In this document: piece after piece, positions 56,647 through 64,000 of the stretch
Layout: each line of letters opens with the position of its first letter
Numbering within the stretch: the first letter of the stretch is position 1
Notes under the pieces: generated by a model
Databases searched by the model: none
Told to the model about the DNA's origin: nothing
Seen by the model: only the letters and a program-made list of their open reading frames with translations
Assembly (NCBI RefSeq): GCF_900120335.1
Contig: NZ_LT635477.1
Span: 682,001 to 746,000 of the forward strand
Direction of reading: 5' to 3'
DNA: 64,000 nt
Source: Helicobacter pylori
GTDB taxonomy: Bacteria > Campylobacterota > Campylobacteria > Campylobacterales > Helicobacteraceae
Program-made: the position numbers and the translations under genes

Positions 56647-58575
56647 TTAAACCAAAATTTGAGTCGCATAAAAAGCTATCAAGGAAAACGCATACGCCAC
56701 AACGGTTGTGAATATGAACAAATACGCTACAAACTTTATCCCCCCAGCTTCCCTACCAAAAGTGATGGTCGCTGCAAAACAAGGGATATAAAACATCACA
56801 AACACGATAAAAGCGATCCCGCTAGGCACGCTGACTTCTTTTCTTAAAATTTCTCTAAAAGCGTCAGATTTTTCGTTTTGATCCCCTAAAGAAAACAACA
56901 CCCCCAAAGTAGAAACCACCACCTCTTTAGCCATAAATCCGGTTACAAGCGACACACTCAAACGCCAATCAAAATCCATAGGGCTAAAGACTTTTTCTAA
57001 ATACGCCCCACCTCTTCCTACAACGCTATTTTTTAAATTCTTTTTATCCAATTCGGTTTTTAATTCTTTTAATTTTTCTTCTTTGGCTTCGCTTGAAAGA
57101 GTGGTATCCTTATTCACTAATAAGCTTTCTTGCTTATAAGTCTTCATAGCCGCATCATTTTTAGGGTATTGAGACATAAACCAGATTAAAATCGCTCCCA
57201 CTAAAATATAAGTCCCGGCTTTTTTGAGGTAAGAAAGCGATTTGGTATAGATACTGAAATAGACCATTCTCCAACTGGGAAAGCGGTATTTGGGCATTTC
57301 CATGATAAAGGATTCAGTCTGTCCTTTAAACACGCTTAATTTGAGTAATTTGGCCATCACTAACGCCACAACCGCCCCCAAAATATAAATGCAAAACAGC
57401 ACAAACCCCGCGCTTGAAGAGGGGAAAAACGAGCCTACAAACAGCACATAAATAGGGAGTCTTGCCGAGCAACTCATAAAGCCGATCACAAAAAGCGTGA
57501 TCAATCGTTCGTTATAGTTTTGTAAGGTTCTTGTGGCCATGTAAGCGGGCACTGAGCAGCCAAACCCGGTGATTAAAGGGATAAAGCTCTTCCCATGCAA
57601 GCCAAATTTATGCAAGATCCCATCTAATAAAAACGCCACCCTACTCATATAGCCTGTCGTCTCTAGTAAAGAAATCCCAAAATACAACACCACGATTAAG
57701 GGCAAGAATGAAACTGTCGCTCCCACTCCCCCAATAATGCCATCGCCCACCAAAGACGCTAGATCTTCATTAGCCACATTTTCCTTAATGCTATCGCTCA
57801 AAAATTTAAACCCCTCTTCAAGCGCTTTTTGCACTCCCCCCCCTATTAAAAAGCTCAAGGAAAAAATGATAAACATAAACCCTAAAAAAATGAAAATCCC
57901 ATAACGCTGGTGCATTAAAATCTTATCAATCTTATAAGTGTGTTCAAAACTCGCATTTTGTTTGTTTTCACTGATCACTGATTTAGCGATTTTTTGAGCG
58001 CTCTGGCTGTATTTTAAAGACTCTTTAAAGCTTTGAGATGGGACTTTGATGTTTTCATTGTTTGCAGTGTTTTGAGAATAAAGCCTGACAATTTCATCTA
58101 ACAAAAGCTCTGTGTTCAAGCGATCTTCTTTGGATCTCGCGCTCGTTGGCACGCACACAACCCCTAATTGTTGAGAGAGCTTTTCTGTATTGATTTTAAT
58201 GCCCTCTTTTTGCGCCTCATCCCACATGTTGAGCGCGAGCAACATTTTTTTATTCGTGTCTAATAGCTGTGCGCTTAAGGCTAAATTACGCTCTAAATTG
58301 GTGGAATCCACCACATTGAGAATGAGATCGTATTGCCCCTTTTCTAAAAAATCTTTAGTAACCTTTTCTTCAGTGGTGAAGTCATTGAGCGCGTAAGTGC
58401 CTGGTAAATCAATGATAGTGATTTGATGCTCTTTATGGACTAAGCTCACTTCCATTTTATCCACGGTAACCCCGGCAAAATTCCCCACTTTCAAATGGGC
58501 GTTACTCAAAGCGTTGATAAGGGACGATTTCCCCACATTAGGCTGGCCCACAAGGGCGATAGTGATTTCTTTCAT
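56647..58575 (-). CDS. feoB: Ferrous iron transporter FeoB
   Basis: 642 residues from the ATG at 58575, the published H. pylori FeoB length; an in-frame ATG six codons upstream is the alternative. N-terminal G-protein domain: GQPNVGKSS (10-18), G3 DLPGTYAL, G4 NMWD. Then two Gate domains with ten or so membrane segments (TGFGCSVPAYMATR, ITFGREAGG). It takes up Fe(II) across the inner membrane; in H. pylori it is the main ferrous transporter and needed for colonisation. No feoA beside it, which is normal here. Confidence 0.95.
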   Translation of the reverse strand: MKEITIALVGQPNVGKSSLINALSNAHLKVGNFAGVTVDKMEVSLVHKEHQITIIDLPGTYALNDFTTEEKVTKDFLEKGQYDLILNVVDSTNLERNLALSAQLLDTNKKMLLALNMWDEAQKEGIKINTEKLSQQLGVVCVPTSARSKEDRLNTELLLDEIVRLYSQNTANNENIKVPSQSFKESLKYSQSAQKIAKSVISENKQNASFEHTYKIDKILMHQRYGIFIFLGFMFIIFSLSFLIGGGVQKALEEGFKFLSDSIKENVANEDLASLVGDGIIGGVGATVSFLPLIVVLYFGISLLETTGYMSRVAFLLDGILHKFGLHGKSFIPLITGFGCSVPAYMATRTLQNYNERLITLFVIGFMSCSARLPIYVLFVGSFFPSSSAGFVLFCIYILGAVVALVMAKLLKLSVFKGQTESFIMEMPKYRFPSWRMVYFSIYTKSLSYLKKAGTYILVGAILIWFMSQYPKNDAAMKTYKQESLLVNKDTTLSSEAKEEKLKELKTELDKKNLKNSVVGRGGAYLEKVFSPMDFDWRLSVSLVTGFMAKEVVVSTLGVLFSLGDQNEKSDAFREILRKEVSVPSGIAFIVFVMFYIPCFAATITFGREAGGIKFVAYLFIFTTVVAYAFSLIAFYATQILV

Positions 58576-58672
58576 TGGGTTTGAATGCTCCACATTAAAG
58601 TTTTTTTAATTTTTTGGTTATATCGTTTTTAGATTGAAAGTTAGCACTATAGCGCTATAAGACTAATTGTTA

Positions 58673-58678
58673 TATAAT
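58673..58678 (+). promoter_or_regulatory. Candidate -10 box for the exonuclease gene
   Basis: TATAAT downstream of a 12-base palindrome TATAGCGCTATA, in the 100-odd-base gap shared with the divergent feoB promoter. Confidence 0.45.
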
Positions 58679-58719
58679 AAAAGCGAGACAAGAATGTCAA
58701 AATGCGAAAGGGGCGTGTG

Positions 58720-59532
58720 ATGTTGTGCGTGTTTGATATAGAAACCATTCCTAATATAAGCTTGTGTAAAGAGCATTTTCAATTAAAAGAAGACGATGCG
58801 CTAAAAATCTGTGAATGGAGTTTTGAAAAGCAAAAAGAAAAAAGCGGGAGCGAGTTTTTGCCCCTTTATTTGCATGAAATTGTCTCTATTGCAGCGGTCA
58901 TTGGCGATGATTACGGGCAATTTATCAAAGTGGGGAATTTTGGTCAAAAACACGAGAATAAAGAGGGTTTTACAAGCGAAAAAGAGCTTTTAGAAGACTT
59001 TTTTAGATACTTTAACGAAAAGCAACCGCGCTTAATAAGCTTCAATGGCAGAGGTTTTGATATGCCCCTACTCACGCTCAAAGCCCTTAAATACAATTTA
59101 ACCTTAGACGCTTTTTACAGCCAAGAAAACAAATGGGAGAATTACCGTGCGCGCTATAGCGAGCAGTTTCATTTGGATCTAATGGATAGCTTGAGCCATT
59201 ATGGGTCTGTTAGGGGGTTGAATTTGAATGGCATTTGCTCTATGACGAATATTCCTGGTAAATTTGATGTGAGCGGGGATTTGGTGCATGCGATTTATTA
59301 CAACCCCAATTTAAGCCAAAAGGAGAAAAAAGAGATTATTGACAGCTATTGCCAGAGCGATGTGCTTAACACTTACTGGCTTTTTTTAAAATACGAAGTG
59401 CTAAAAGGGGCTTTAAATAAGGAGCAATACCTTGGGCTATTGAATGATTTTTTAGCCAAATTCCCTAAAGAAAAATCCTATTCAAGCGTTTTTACTAACG
59501 CTTTAGAGAAAGAAATTAGGGAGTTTGCTTAA
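58720..59532 (+). CDS. Predicted 3'-5' exonuclease, PolB-like DEDDy family
   Basis: 270 residues from the ATG at 58720, preceded by GAAAGGGG; an in-frame ATG at 58702 adds six codons. Motif I is VFDIETIPN, motif II ISFNGRGFDMPLL, motif III DSYCQSDVLNTYWLFLKY (Tyr-type). This is the stand-alone exonuclease family related to the proofreading domain of DNA polymerase B. Target and pathway are unknown. It is the last ordinary core gene before the decayed R-M locus. Confidence 0.8.
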   Translation: MLCVFDIETIPNISLCKEHFQLKEDDALKICEWSFEKQKEKSGSEFLPLYLHEIVSIAAVIGDDYGQFIKVGNFGQKHENKEGFTSEKELLEDFFRYFNEKQPRLISFNGRGFDMPLLTLKALKYNLTLDAFYSQENKWENYRARYSEQFHLDLMDSLSHYGSVRGLNLNGICSMTNIPGKFDVSGDLVHAIYYNPNLSQKEKKEIIDSYCQSDVLNTYWLFLKYEVLKGALNKEQYLGLLNDFLAKFPKEKSYSSVFTNALEKEIREFA

Positions 59533-59584
59533 AATTCTATGATTATAGAAACAGTATATCTGATATTTTAACAAAGAGTCTTTT

Positions 59585-60791
59585 ATGCCCATAATATCAA
59601 AAAATAAACCATATAGTTTTATTAAAAACCTTGAGTTTTACACGATTAAACGCATTAAGGATATGGGTTCTCACCCTAGCCAAGACCATTTAAATGAATT
59701 GCTAGAATTGTTTAAACAAGATTTAAGTATTGATCTAAAAAGAGAGATAGCAAGCTCTATTGGTAGGCAACTTGATGATGATATTATTTATAATTTTTTA
59801 AAGCAAGAAGCTTTTAAAGAACATTACATGGAAGTTGTTTATCAATTTTTACGCACTGCTTTATATAAATCTAAGGATATGCGATTCGCAAAATCATGCG
59901 ATGACTTGTTGCAATACTATCAAAATGAAAACATGCAAAAAATGAAACAATACTATGACTACCGCCACGCCAAAAAACCACCTTTAAAAATTATAGTTAT
60001 TAAAAACCTTCTTTATTAGTTGGGGATAATACGCAAACGCTCAATAAAATCGCTCCTAATTCTGTCAATCTTATTTTCACTTCACCACCTTACTATAATG
60101 CTAGAATTTATAGCGACTATAAAAATTACAAAGATTATCTAAGTGCCATGTCTCAAAGTTTAAAGGCTTGTTTTAGAGTGTTAGAAGAGGGGCGTTTTAT
60201 TATCATTAATGTTTCACCTATAATTACCAAGAGAGCTGGGCGTGAGTTTGAAAGCGTGCGTTATCCTATTCATTTTGATTTCCATCAAATTTTAATTGAC
60301 AATGGATTTTACTTTGTAGATGAAATCTTATGGATTAAACCTGATTTTAGTGTGCCTAATCGTATCGGAGGGTATTTGCAAAATAAAAAACCTTTAGGAT
60401 ACAAACCTAATTGTGTGAGTGAAAGTTTGTTGGTTTATCGTAAAAAAGCTCCTTTTCTACTAGAAAAAAATATTAAAATAGCTGAAAAACGACTAAAACC
60501 AATTAAACAAAATCATACTTTATTTGGAAAAAAGAATTGCCTATAGAAACCACTAATTGTTGGTATATTACTCCAAAGTCTAGTAAAGATCATCCGGCAG
60601 TATTCCCTGAAAGTCTTTGTGAAAGAGCGCTAAATTACTACTCTTTTGAAAATGAAGTTGTATGCGACCCTTTTGCCGGTAGTGGCACTTTTGGAATGAT
60701 TGCAAAATCTATGGGGCGTATTCCTTTATTATGCGAACAACATCCAAAATACGCTCAAAATCTAATCAAACTTGGTTTTAAGGAAATCTAA
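59585..60791 (+). pseudogene. Type II DNA methyltransferase (beta class), broken by two frameshifts
   Basis: Three frames make one enzyme: 59585-60019 (helical N-terminal domain, ending MKQYYDYRHAKKPPLKI), then LLVGDNTQTLNKIAPNSVNL with TSPPYYN at 60079-60099 running to 60546, then ELPIETTNCWYITPKSSKDHP to DPFAGSGT at 60666-60689 and the stop at 60791. Motif IV before motif I is the beta order of N4-cytosine and some N6-adenine enzymes. One shift is near 60001-60016, the other in an A6 run at 60528-60533. It is followed by a CfrBI-like endonuclease gene, so the pair was probably a CCWWGG-type system; that specificity is inference. Confidence 0.85.
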
Positions 60792-60793
60792 AA

Positions 60794-60979
60794 ATGAATT
60801 TTAATGAATCAGTTTTAAATCATACGATTGATTTACTCTTAAAAGGAAAAGATTATAGAGAAGTAGTTTTAAATACTATCAACACAGAGTTTTTAGATTT
60901 TGCTATATCTTTTTTTAAAGATATTGTTTATGCAAAAATGCATGATAAATCTATAGATTTTAGTTGGTATCAGCAGTAT
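60794..60979 (+). pseudogene. N-terminal part of a CfrBI-like Type II restriction endonuclease, cut by an insertion
   Basis: 62 codons starting two bases after the methyltransferase stop: LNHTIDLLLKGKDYREVVLNTINTEF to IDFSWYQQY. The frame then runs on into inserted sequence and stops at 61003. The continuation is found 2.4 kb downstream at 63372. The order methyltransferase then nuclease, and the segment WYQQY joined to FLDMDNKDPKDIAILCG, fit the CfrBI family as I remember it. Confidence 0.7.
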
Positions 60980-61026
60980 GTTATTATTAAACTTTCAATT
61001 TAATTTTGTTTAAAATATATTATGTG

Positions 61027-61032
61027 TATAAT
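61027..61032 (+). promoter_or_regulatory. Candidate -10 box driving hicB-hicA-tnpA-tnpB
   Basis: TATAAT preceded by TGTG, 29 bases before the hicB ATG, inside the left end of the element. No other convincing promoter lies before tnpA. Confidence 0.5.
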
Positions 61033-61060
61033 CATAAGAAATTCACTCAAAGGTAGTGCC

Positions 61061-61279
61061 ATGCTTATAAACGCTGTCATAGAAAAAGATGAGAATGGGT
61101 ATTTTGCTTTTGTCCCCTTTCTAAAAGGCTGTGTATCACAAGGGAAAAGTTATGAAGAAGCCCTAAGAAACATTAAAGAAGCCATAGAGCTTTATTTGGG
61201 AGATTTAGAAGCCGATGAGTTAGCTTTTCTTTCTAAGAAAAATTCTGTAATAGCACCCATTGAGATAGCTTTTGCCTGA
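61061..61279 (+). CDS. hicB: HicB-family antitoxin (short form)
   Basis: 72 residues from the ATG at 61061, preceded by AAAGGTAG; a start at 61022 would cross the promoter. The HicB fold is shown by NAVIEKDENGYFAFVPFLKG, CVSQGKSYEEALRNIKEAIELYL. There is no C-terminal helix-turn-helix, so autoregulation through HicB itself is doubtful. HicB binds and blocks HicA. Its stop overlaps the hicA start by eight bases. Confidence 0.85.
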   Translation: MLINAVIEKDENGYFAFVPFLKGCVSQGKSYEEALRNIKEAIELYLGDLEADELAFLSKKNSVIAPIEIAFA

Positions 61280-61466
61280 ATTGCCACGACTCACAGCTAA
61301 AGAAGCAGAGAAGCTATTATTGCAGAATGGATTTGTTTTCTCTAGGCAAAAAGGCAGCCATAGAATTTATGTGAAAGATAAAATCAGGCAGGTTTTGCCT
61401 TTTCATTCTGGCGAAATCTTGCACCCTAAAATAGTGAAAGAAATCATGGAAAATATCCTTAAATGA
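61272..61466 (+). CDS. hicA: HicA-family mRNA interferase toxin
   Basis: 64 residues from a TTG start overlapping hicB. PRLTAKEAEKLLLQNGF, then the catalytic-histidine motif RQKGSHRIY and LPFHSGEILHPKIVKEIM, all standard for HicA dsRNA-binding-fold toxins that cut mRNA. The antitoxin gene comes first here, the less common order. The TGA overlaps the tnpA ATG (ATGA), giving translational coupling of a toxin to a transposase gene. Confidence 0.85.
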   Translation: MPELPRLTAKEAEKLLLQNGFVFSRQKGSHRIYVKDKIRQVLPFHSGEILHPKIVKEIMENILK

Positions 61467-62095
61467 AATCTAAAGAAGTCTTAAAGATCTTAAAAATATC
61501 CCGTGTTACTCTTTGGAAGTATGTTAAAAGTGGGAAGATACGAGTTAAACAAGAACCCAATGGTTACTATATATACAACGATTCTGATGTCTATTCTTTA
61601 GCAGGAATTGAAGATGGTAGGCTGAATGTAGTTTATGCTAGGGTAAGCACTCAAAAGCAGAAACAAGACTTGCAAAATCAAATAGAAAACTGTATCTCTT
61701 TTATAAATGCTAAAGGAATATCTGTAGATAGTATCTATTCTGATATTAAAAGCGGCATGTCTTTGGACAGAAAGGGTTTTATGGATCTTCTTAATGCGGT
61801 AATGGCGTTTAAAATTAAGGCGGTTTATATTTCCTATAAAGACCGATTAGCTAGATTGAGCTATGAGTTAGTAGAAAAGCTATTTAGCGATTATGGCACT
61901 AAAATCGTTATTATCAATCAGTGTGAATCAATCAGTTTAGAGCAAGAACTGTTTGAGGACATCATGCAAACAATCCATTCTTTTTCTATGAAGATGTATT
62001 CTAAGCGCCGCATTGCTAAAAAGTTGCTTTTAGAGAGTAAGGTTAATCCAGCCTTGCTAAAATCTCTTAATGGGGAAACAGATGACCTTGACTGA
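61463..62095 (+). CDS. tnpA: IS607-type serine recombinase TnpA
   Basis: 210 residues. N-terminal MerR-like helix-turn-helix (VLKILKISRVTLWKYVKSGK), then the resolvase domain with catalytic Ser62 in YARVSTQKQKQDL and arginines in YKDRLARLSYEL. Small serine recombinases with the DNA-binding domain at the N-terminus are typical of IS607, which inserts with little target specificity and no duplication. It overlaps tnpB by 26 bases. Confidence 0.93.
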   Translation: MKSKEVLKILKISRVTLWKYVKSGKIRVKQEPNGYYIYNDSDVYSLAGIEDGRLNVVYARVSTQKQKQDLQNQIENCISFINAKGISVDSIYSDIKSGMSLDRKGFMDLLNAVMAFKIKAVYISYKDRLARLSYELVEKLFSDYGTKIVIINQCESISLEQELFEDIMQTIHSFSMKMYSKRRIAKKLLLESKVNPALLKSLNGETDDLD

Positions 62096-63311
62096 ACGCC
62101 ATATTATTAGACCCACGCACCCCATTTTTAAACGCATTAAGGACTTTTGCCATCTGTCTAAAAACCTTTACAACTACGCTAATTTTATTTTAAGAGAGCA
62201 TTACTTTGCAGGTTTTAAGTTGCCTACAGCCTACGATTTAATCAATCGCTTTGTCAAAGAAAGCCAAAGAGATTACAAAGCTTTGCCTGCCCAAAGCGCG
62301 CAACAGGTATTAATGCTTTTATCTCAAAATTGGAAAAGCTATTTAAAAGCCCTTAAAGCTTACAAACTCAAGCCTTCTAGCTTTCTAGCGCGTCCAAAAA
62401 TCCCTAAATTCAAACCAAAAGATGGCGTATCTATAGGGGTTTTAACAAACCAGCAAACTAGCTTTACGAAAGGACGCATGACAAAAATTAAATTCCCAAA
62501 AAAAGCTAATTTAAAAAGACTTATCACTAAAATAAACCCTCAAACTTCTAGGCTAAAGCAAGTGCGCTTAATCCCTAAAACCACTTGTTTTATCGTGGAA
62601 GTTGTCTATGAGCAAACCACGCACAAACTCCCACAAACTCATGGCATTGGCATTATGGGTATTGATCTAGGCTTGAACAACTTCGTAACTGCAATAGATA
62701 ATCAAAGTAGTCCTTTTATTATCAAAGGCGGAGGGGTGAAGTCTGTCAATCAGTGGTTTAACAAACTCAAAGCCCATTATCAAGCCAAAGCCAAGACTTC
62801 AAATAAGCGCTTTTGGACAAAACGCTTAGGCAAATTAGCTCTATGGAGGGAGTGTAAAGTCAATGATTTTATGCACAAGGCGAGCGCCTATGTGGTGGGG
62901 CATTGCTTAAAAAAGGGCATTTCTACAATTGTCATCGGTAAAAATGATGGCTGGAAACAAGAGCTAAAGCTAGGTAAGAGAACCAATCAGAACTTTACTA
63001 ATATCCCTTATGAATCCTTTATTGAAAAACTAGCCTACAAGTGTGCTTTGGTTGGGATAACTTTGCATACAACAGAAGAGAGATTTACGAGCAAGTGCGA
63101 CCACTTGGCTAACGAACCCATGCAGCACCACGAGCAATATTTAGGTAAAAGAGTTAAACGAGGGCTATTTAAATCTAGCATAGGCAAATCCCTAAACGCC
63201 GATATTAACGGTGCAATTGGCATTTTAAGAAAAGTATTCCCTGATGCAGTGAAAACTCTAAGGGATAGCGGAGTAGTGTTTACTCCAGTAAAAATCTCGT
63301 TGGCGTTTTAA
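62070..63311 (+). CDS. tnpB: TnpB, RNA-guided nuclease of the IS607 element
   Basis: 413 residues. RuvC-like catalytic residues present: D199 in GIDLGLNNF, Glu at 336/337 in TTEERFTSK, D378 in NADINGAIG. The usual CxxC zinc knuckle between the last two is missing: only C343 remains in SKCDHL, with histidines nearby, as in several H. pylori TnpB proteins. TnpB of the IS200/IS605 and IS607 groups is guided by an RNA from the element's 3' end and helps retain the element. Full length, with no frameshift. Confidence 0.92.
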   Translation: MGKQMTLTERHIIRPTHPIFKRIKDFCHLSKNLYNYANFILREHYFAGFKLPTAYDLINRFVKESQRDYKALPAQSAQQVLMLLSQNWKSYLKALKAYKLKPSSFLARPKIPKFKPKDGVSIGVLTNQQTSFTKGRMTKIKFPKKANLKRLITKINPQTSRLKQVRLIPKTTCFIVEVVYEQTTHKLPQTHGIGIMGIDLGLNNFVTAIDNQSSPFIIKGGGVKSVNQWFNKLKAHYQAKAKTSNKRFWTKRLGKLALWRECKVNDFMHKASAYVVGHCLKKGISTIVIGKNDGWKQELKLGKRTNQNFTNIPYESFIEKLAYKCALVGITLHTTEERFTSKCDHLANEPMQHHEQYLGKRVKRGLFKSSIGKSLNADINGAIGILRKVFPDAVKTLRDSGVVFTPVKISLAF

Positions 63312-63371
63312 ACACGATGGGAAAATTTACAAAAAATAACTTTTTAAATACTTTTAATAAGATTAAAGAGT
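63312..63371 (+). other. Right end of the IS607 element, expected omega-RNA 3' region
   Basis: About 60 non-coding bases follow the tnpB stop before the endonuclease frame resumes. In related elements the guide RNA scaffold covers the tnpB 3' end and this segment, and the guide is copied from the flank beyond it. Short and AT-rich; I see no clear hairpin. Confidence 0.4.
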
Positions 63372-64000
63372 TTTTTAGACATGGATAATAAAGATCCAAA
63401 AGATATAGCCATTTTGTGTGGAACCAATATCAAAACTATTTTTAATACTTATGGGACTTCTACTAAAGAAGTTGTTTTAGATATTGCAGAATTTAGAAAA
63501 CGGCAACATGACAGATTTAGGTATCAATATTAAAATTACCTATAAGGATGTTAGTGTTAATTTAGACTTAAAAGAAAGCTTGCTTGTTATTAATGCCTTA
63601 GCAACCAAGAAAATTGCTTTAAGGAGAAGCGCATATTCTATGATAGGTAAAAGAATTGAAAAGCCTTTAATGTTAGAATTGTGTAAGCGTTGCGGTATTT
63701 CAGAAAGTCATATTGACGCAACTAATTTTAAAAAAGACAAAAAATTGGAGTATGATAGAGAAGTAGATTTTAAACTTTATAATAAGGATAGGAGTAAAGT
63801 TTATAGGGTAGAAGTTAAATTAATGAGTAAAGACAATCCCGAAAGTGCTGATGCGGTCATTGCAAGAGATACGGATATTTTTATAGCTTATACCTTAAGC
63901 GAACAAAATAAACAACAGCTTGAATATTTAAACATTGTTTATTTAGCTCTAAAAAATAATTCCAATATTCTATTAGATTTTAAAAAACTCTGTAAGCGTT
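63372..64000 (+). pseudogene. C-terminal part of the CfrBI-like endonuclease, frameshifted and cut by the window end
   Basis: Frame 1 (63372 to about 63490): FLDMDNKDPKDIAILCG to STKEVVLDIAE. Then a second frame from 63490: NLENGNMTDLGINIKITYKD through LMLELCKRCGISESHID to the window edge, open throughout. A loss of two bases in an A-rich spot near 63489-63491 explains the change. The PD-(D/E)xK nuclease core is visible as YDREVDFKLYN and YRVEVKLMSKDN. Together with 60794-60979 it makes a near-complete CfrBI-type enzyme. The nuclease is dead from both the insertion and the frameshift. Confidence 0.75.

Larger units (their letters stand above)
60980..63371 (+). mobile_element. IS607-family element carrying hicB-hicA upstream of tnpA-tnpB
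   Basis: Limits are set by where the restriction-endonuclease frame breaks (after WYQQY) and resumes (at FLDMDNKD), accurate to a few bases. Inside, four genes overlap or touch on the plus strand: hicB, hicA, tnpA (serine recombinase) and tnpB. At about 2.39 kb this exceeds the roughly 2.0 kb of the IS607 first described from H. pylori; the extra length equals the toxin-antitoxin pair. No target duplication is expected for IS607. The HicBA genes could instead be an older insertion into which IS607 landed, but the hicA-tnpA ATGA overlap argues for one unit. Confidence 0.7.

Noticed and set aside
1-64000. tRNA, rRNA or CRISPR loci
   Set aside because: I looked through the intergenic gaps by eye and found no cloverleaf, rRNA signature or spaced direct repeats; a covariance search would be needed to exclude small RNAs.

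Overview
The window is a stretch of a Helicobacter pylori chromosome. This is read from gene content and order: oipA with its CT-repeat signal sequence, frxA, gltX2, slt, galU, murA, aspA, an alpha-1,3-fucosyltransferase with DDLRVNY heptads, pfr, the futalosine menaquinone genes mqnE and mqnC, bamA, gatB, aroC, hemN, xerH with a difH-like site, nrdA, glmU, fliP, fecA1 and feoB. It is also read from the AT-rich, homopolymer-rich coding style. No rRNA, tRNA or CRISPR array was found.

Layout. 1-3400: end of a hydrogenase-accessory gene, two envelope proteins, phase-ON oipA (6 CT) and queC. 3400-6700: papS, an SRPBCC protein, a 3-hydroxyisobutyrate-dehydrogenase-like enzyme and a frameshifted frxA. 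7000-15000: gltX2, yggT, slt, galU, murA, aspA and a UDG-like Fe-S protein that lacks the usual catalytic motifs. 15000-17500 (minus strand): pfr, serB, fucT. 17700-33200: a long plus-strand run with mqnE, bamA (apparent ATT start), mqnC, an M16 homologue without zinc ligands, gatB, a SurA-like PPIase, a LapB-like protein, rnhA, rnc, aroC, hemN and a GlcF/GlpC-type Fe-S protein.

33200-39700 is a defence locus. A Type ISP-like single-chain restriction-modification gene (Mrr nuclease, helicase, N6-methyltransferase, specificity domain), broken by one frameshift, overlaps a gene with an ApeA-like layout and a C-terminal HEPN motif (RNNLAH). 39800-42000: a Hor-family outer-membrane protein and aspB. 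42050-45800: a difH-like site and xerH, separated by a tandem duplication of an unknown gene plus the 5' end of xerH, with both copies frameshifted. 45800-58600 is mostly minus-strand core (ogt, a TSUP permease, wbpB-like, nrdA, a membrane-protein/glycine-zipper pair, glmU, fecA1, feoB) with fliP on plus.

58700-64000: a DEDDy exonuclease gene, then a second, decayed Type II R-M locus. Its methyltransferase has two frameshifts and its CfrBI-like endonuclease is split by an IS607-type element. That element appears to carry a hicB-hicA toxin-antitoxin pair translationally coupled to tnpA-tnpB.

Functional links: GltX2 and GatB belong to the two-step Gln-tRNA route; MqnE and MqnC to menaquinone synthesis; Pfr, FecA1 and FeoB to iron storage and uptake, with Fur-box-like sequence at pfr and fecA1; difH and XerH to chromosome dimer resolution. 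A G/C-run intergenic repeat recurs and may form hairpins or G-quadruplexes. Frame calls are from this single sequence, so any one frameshift could be a sequencing error.
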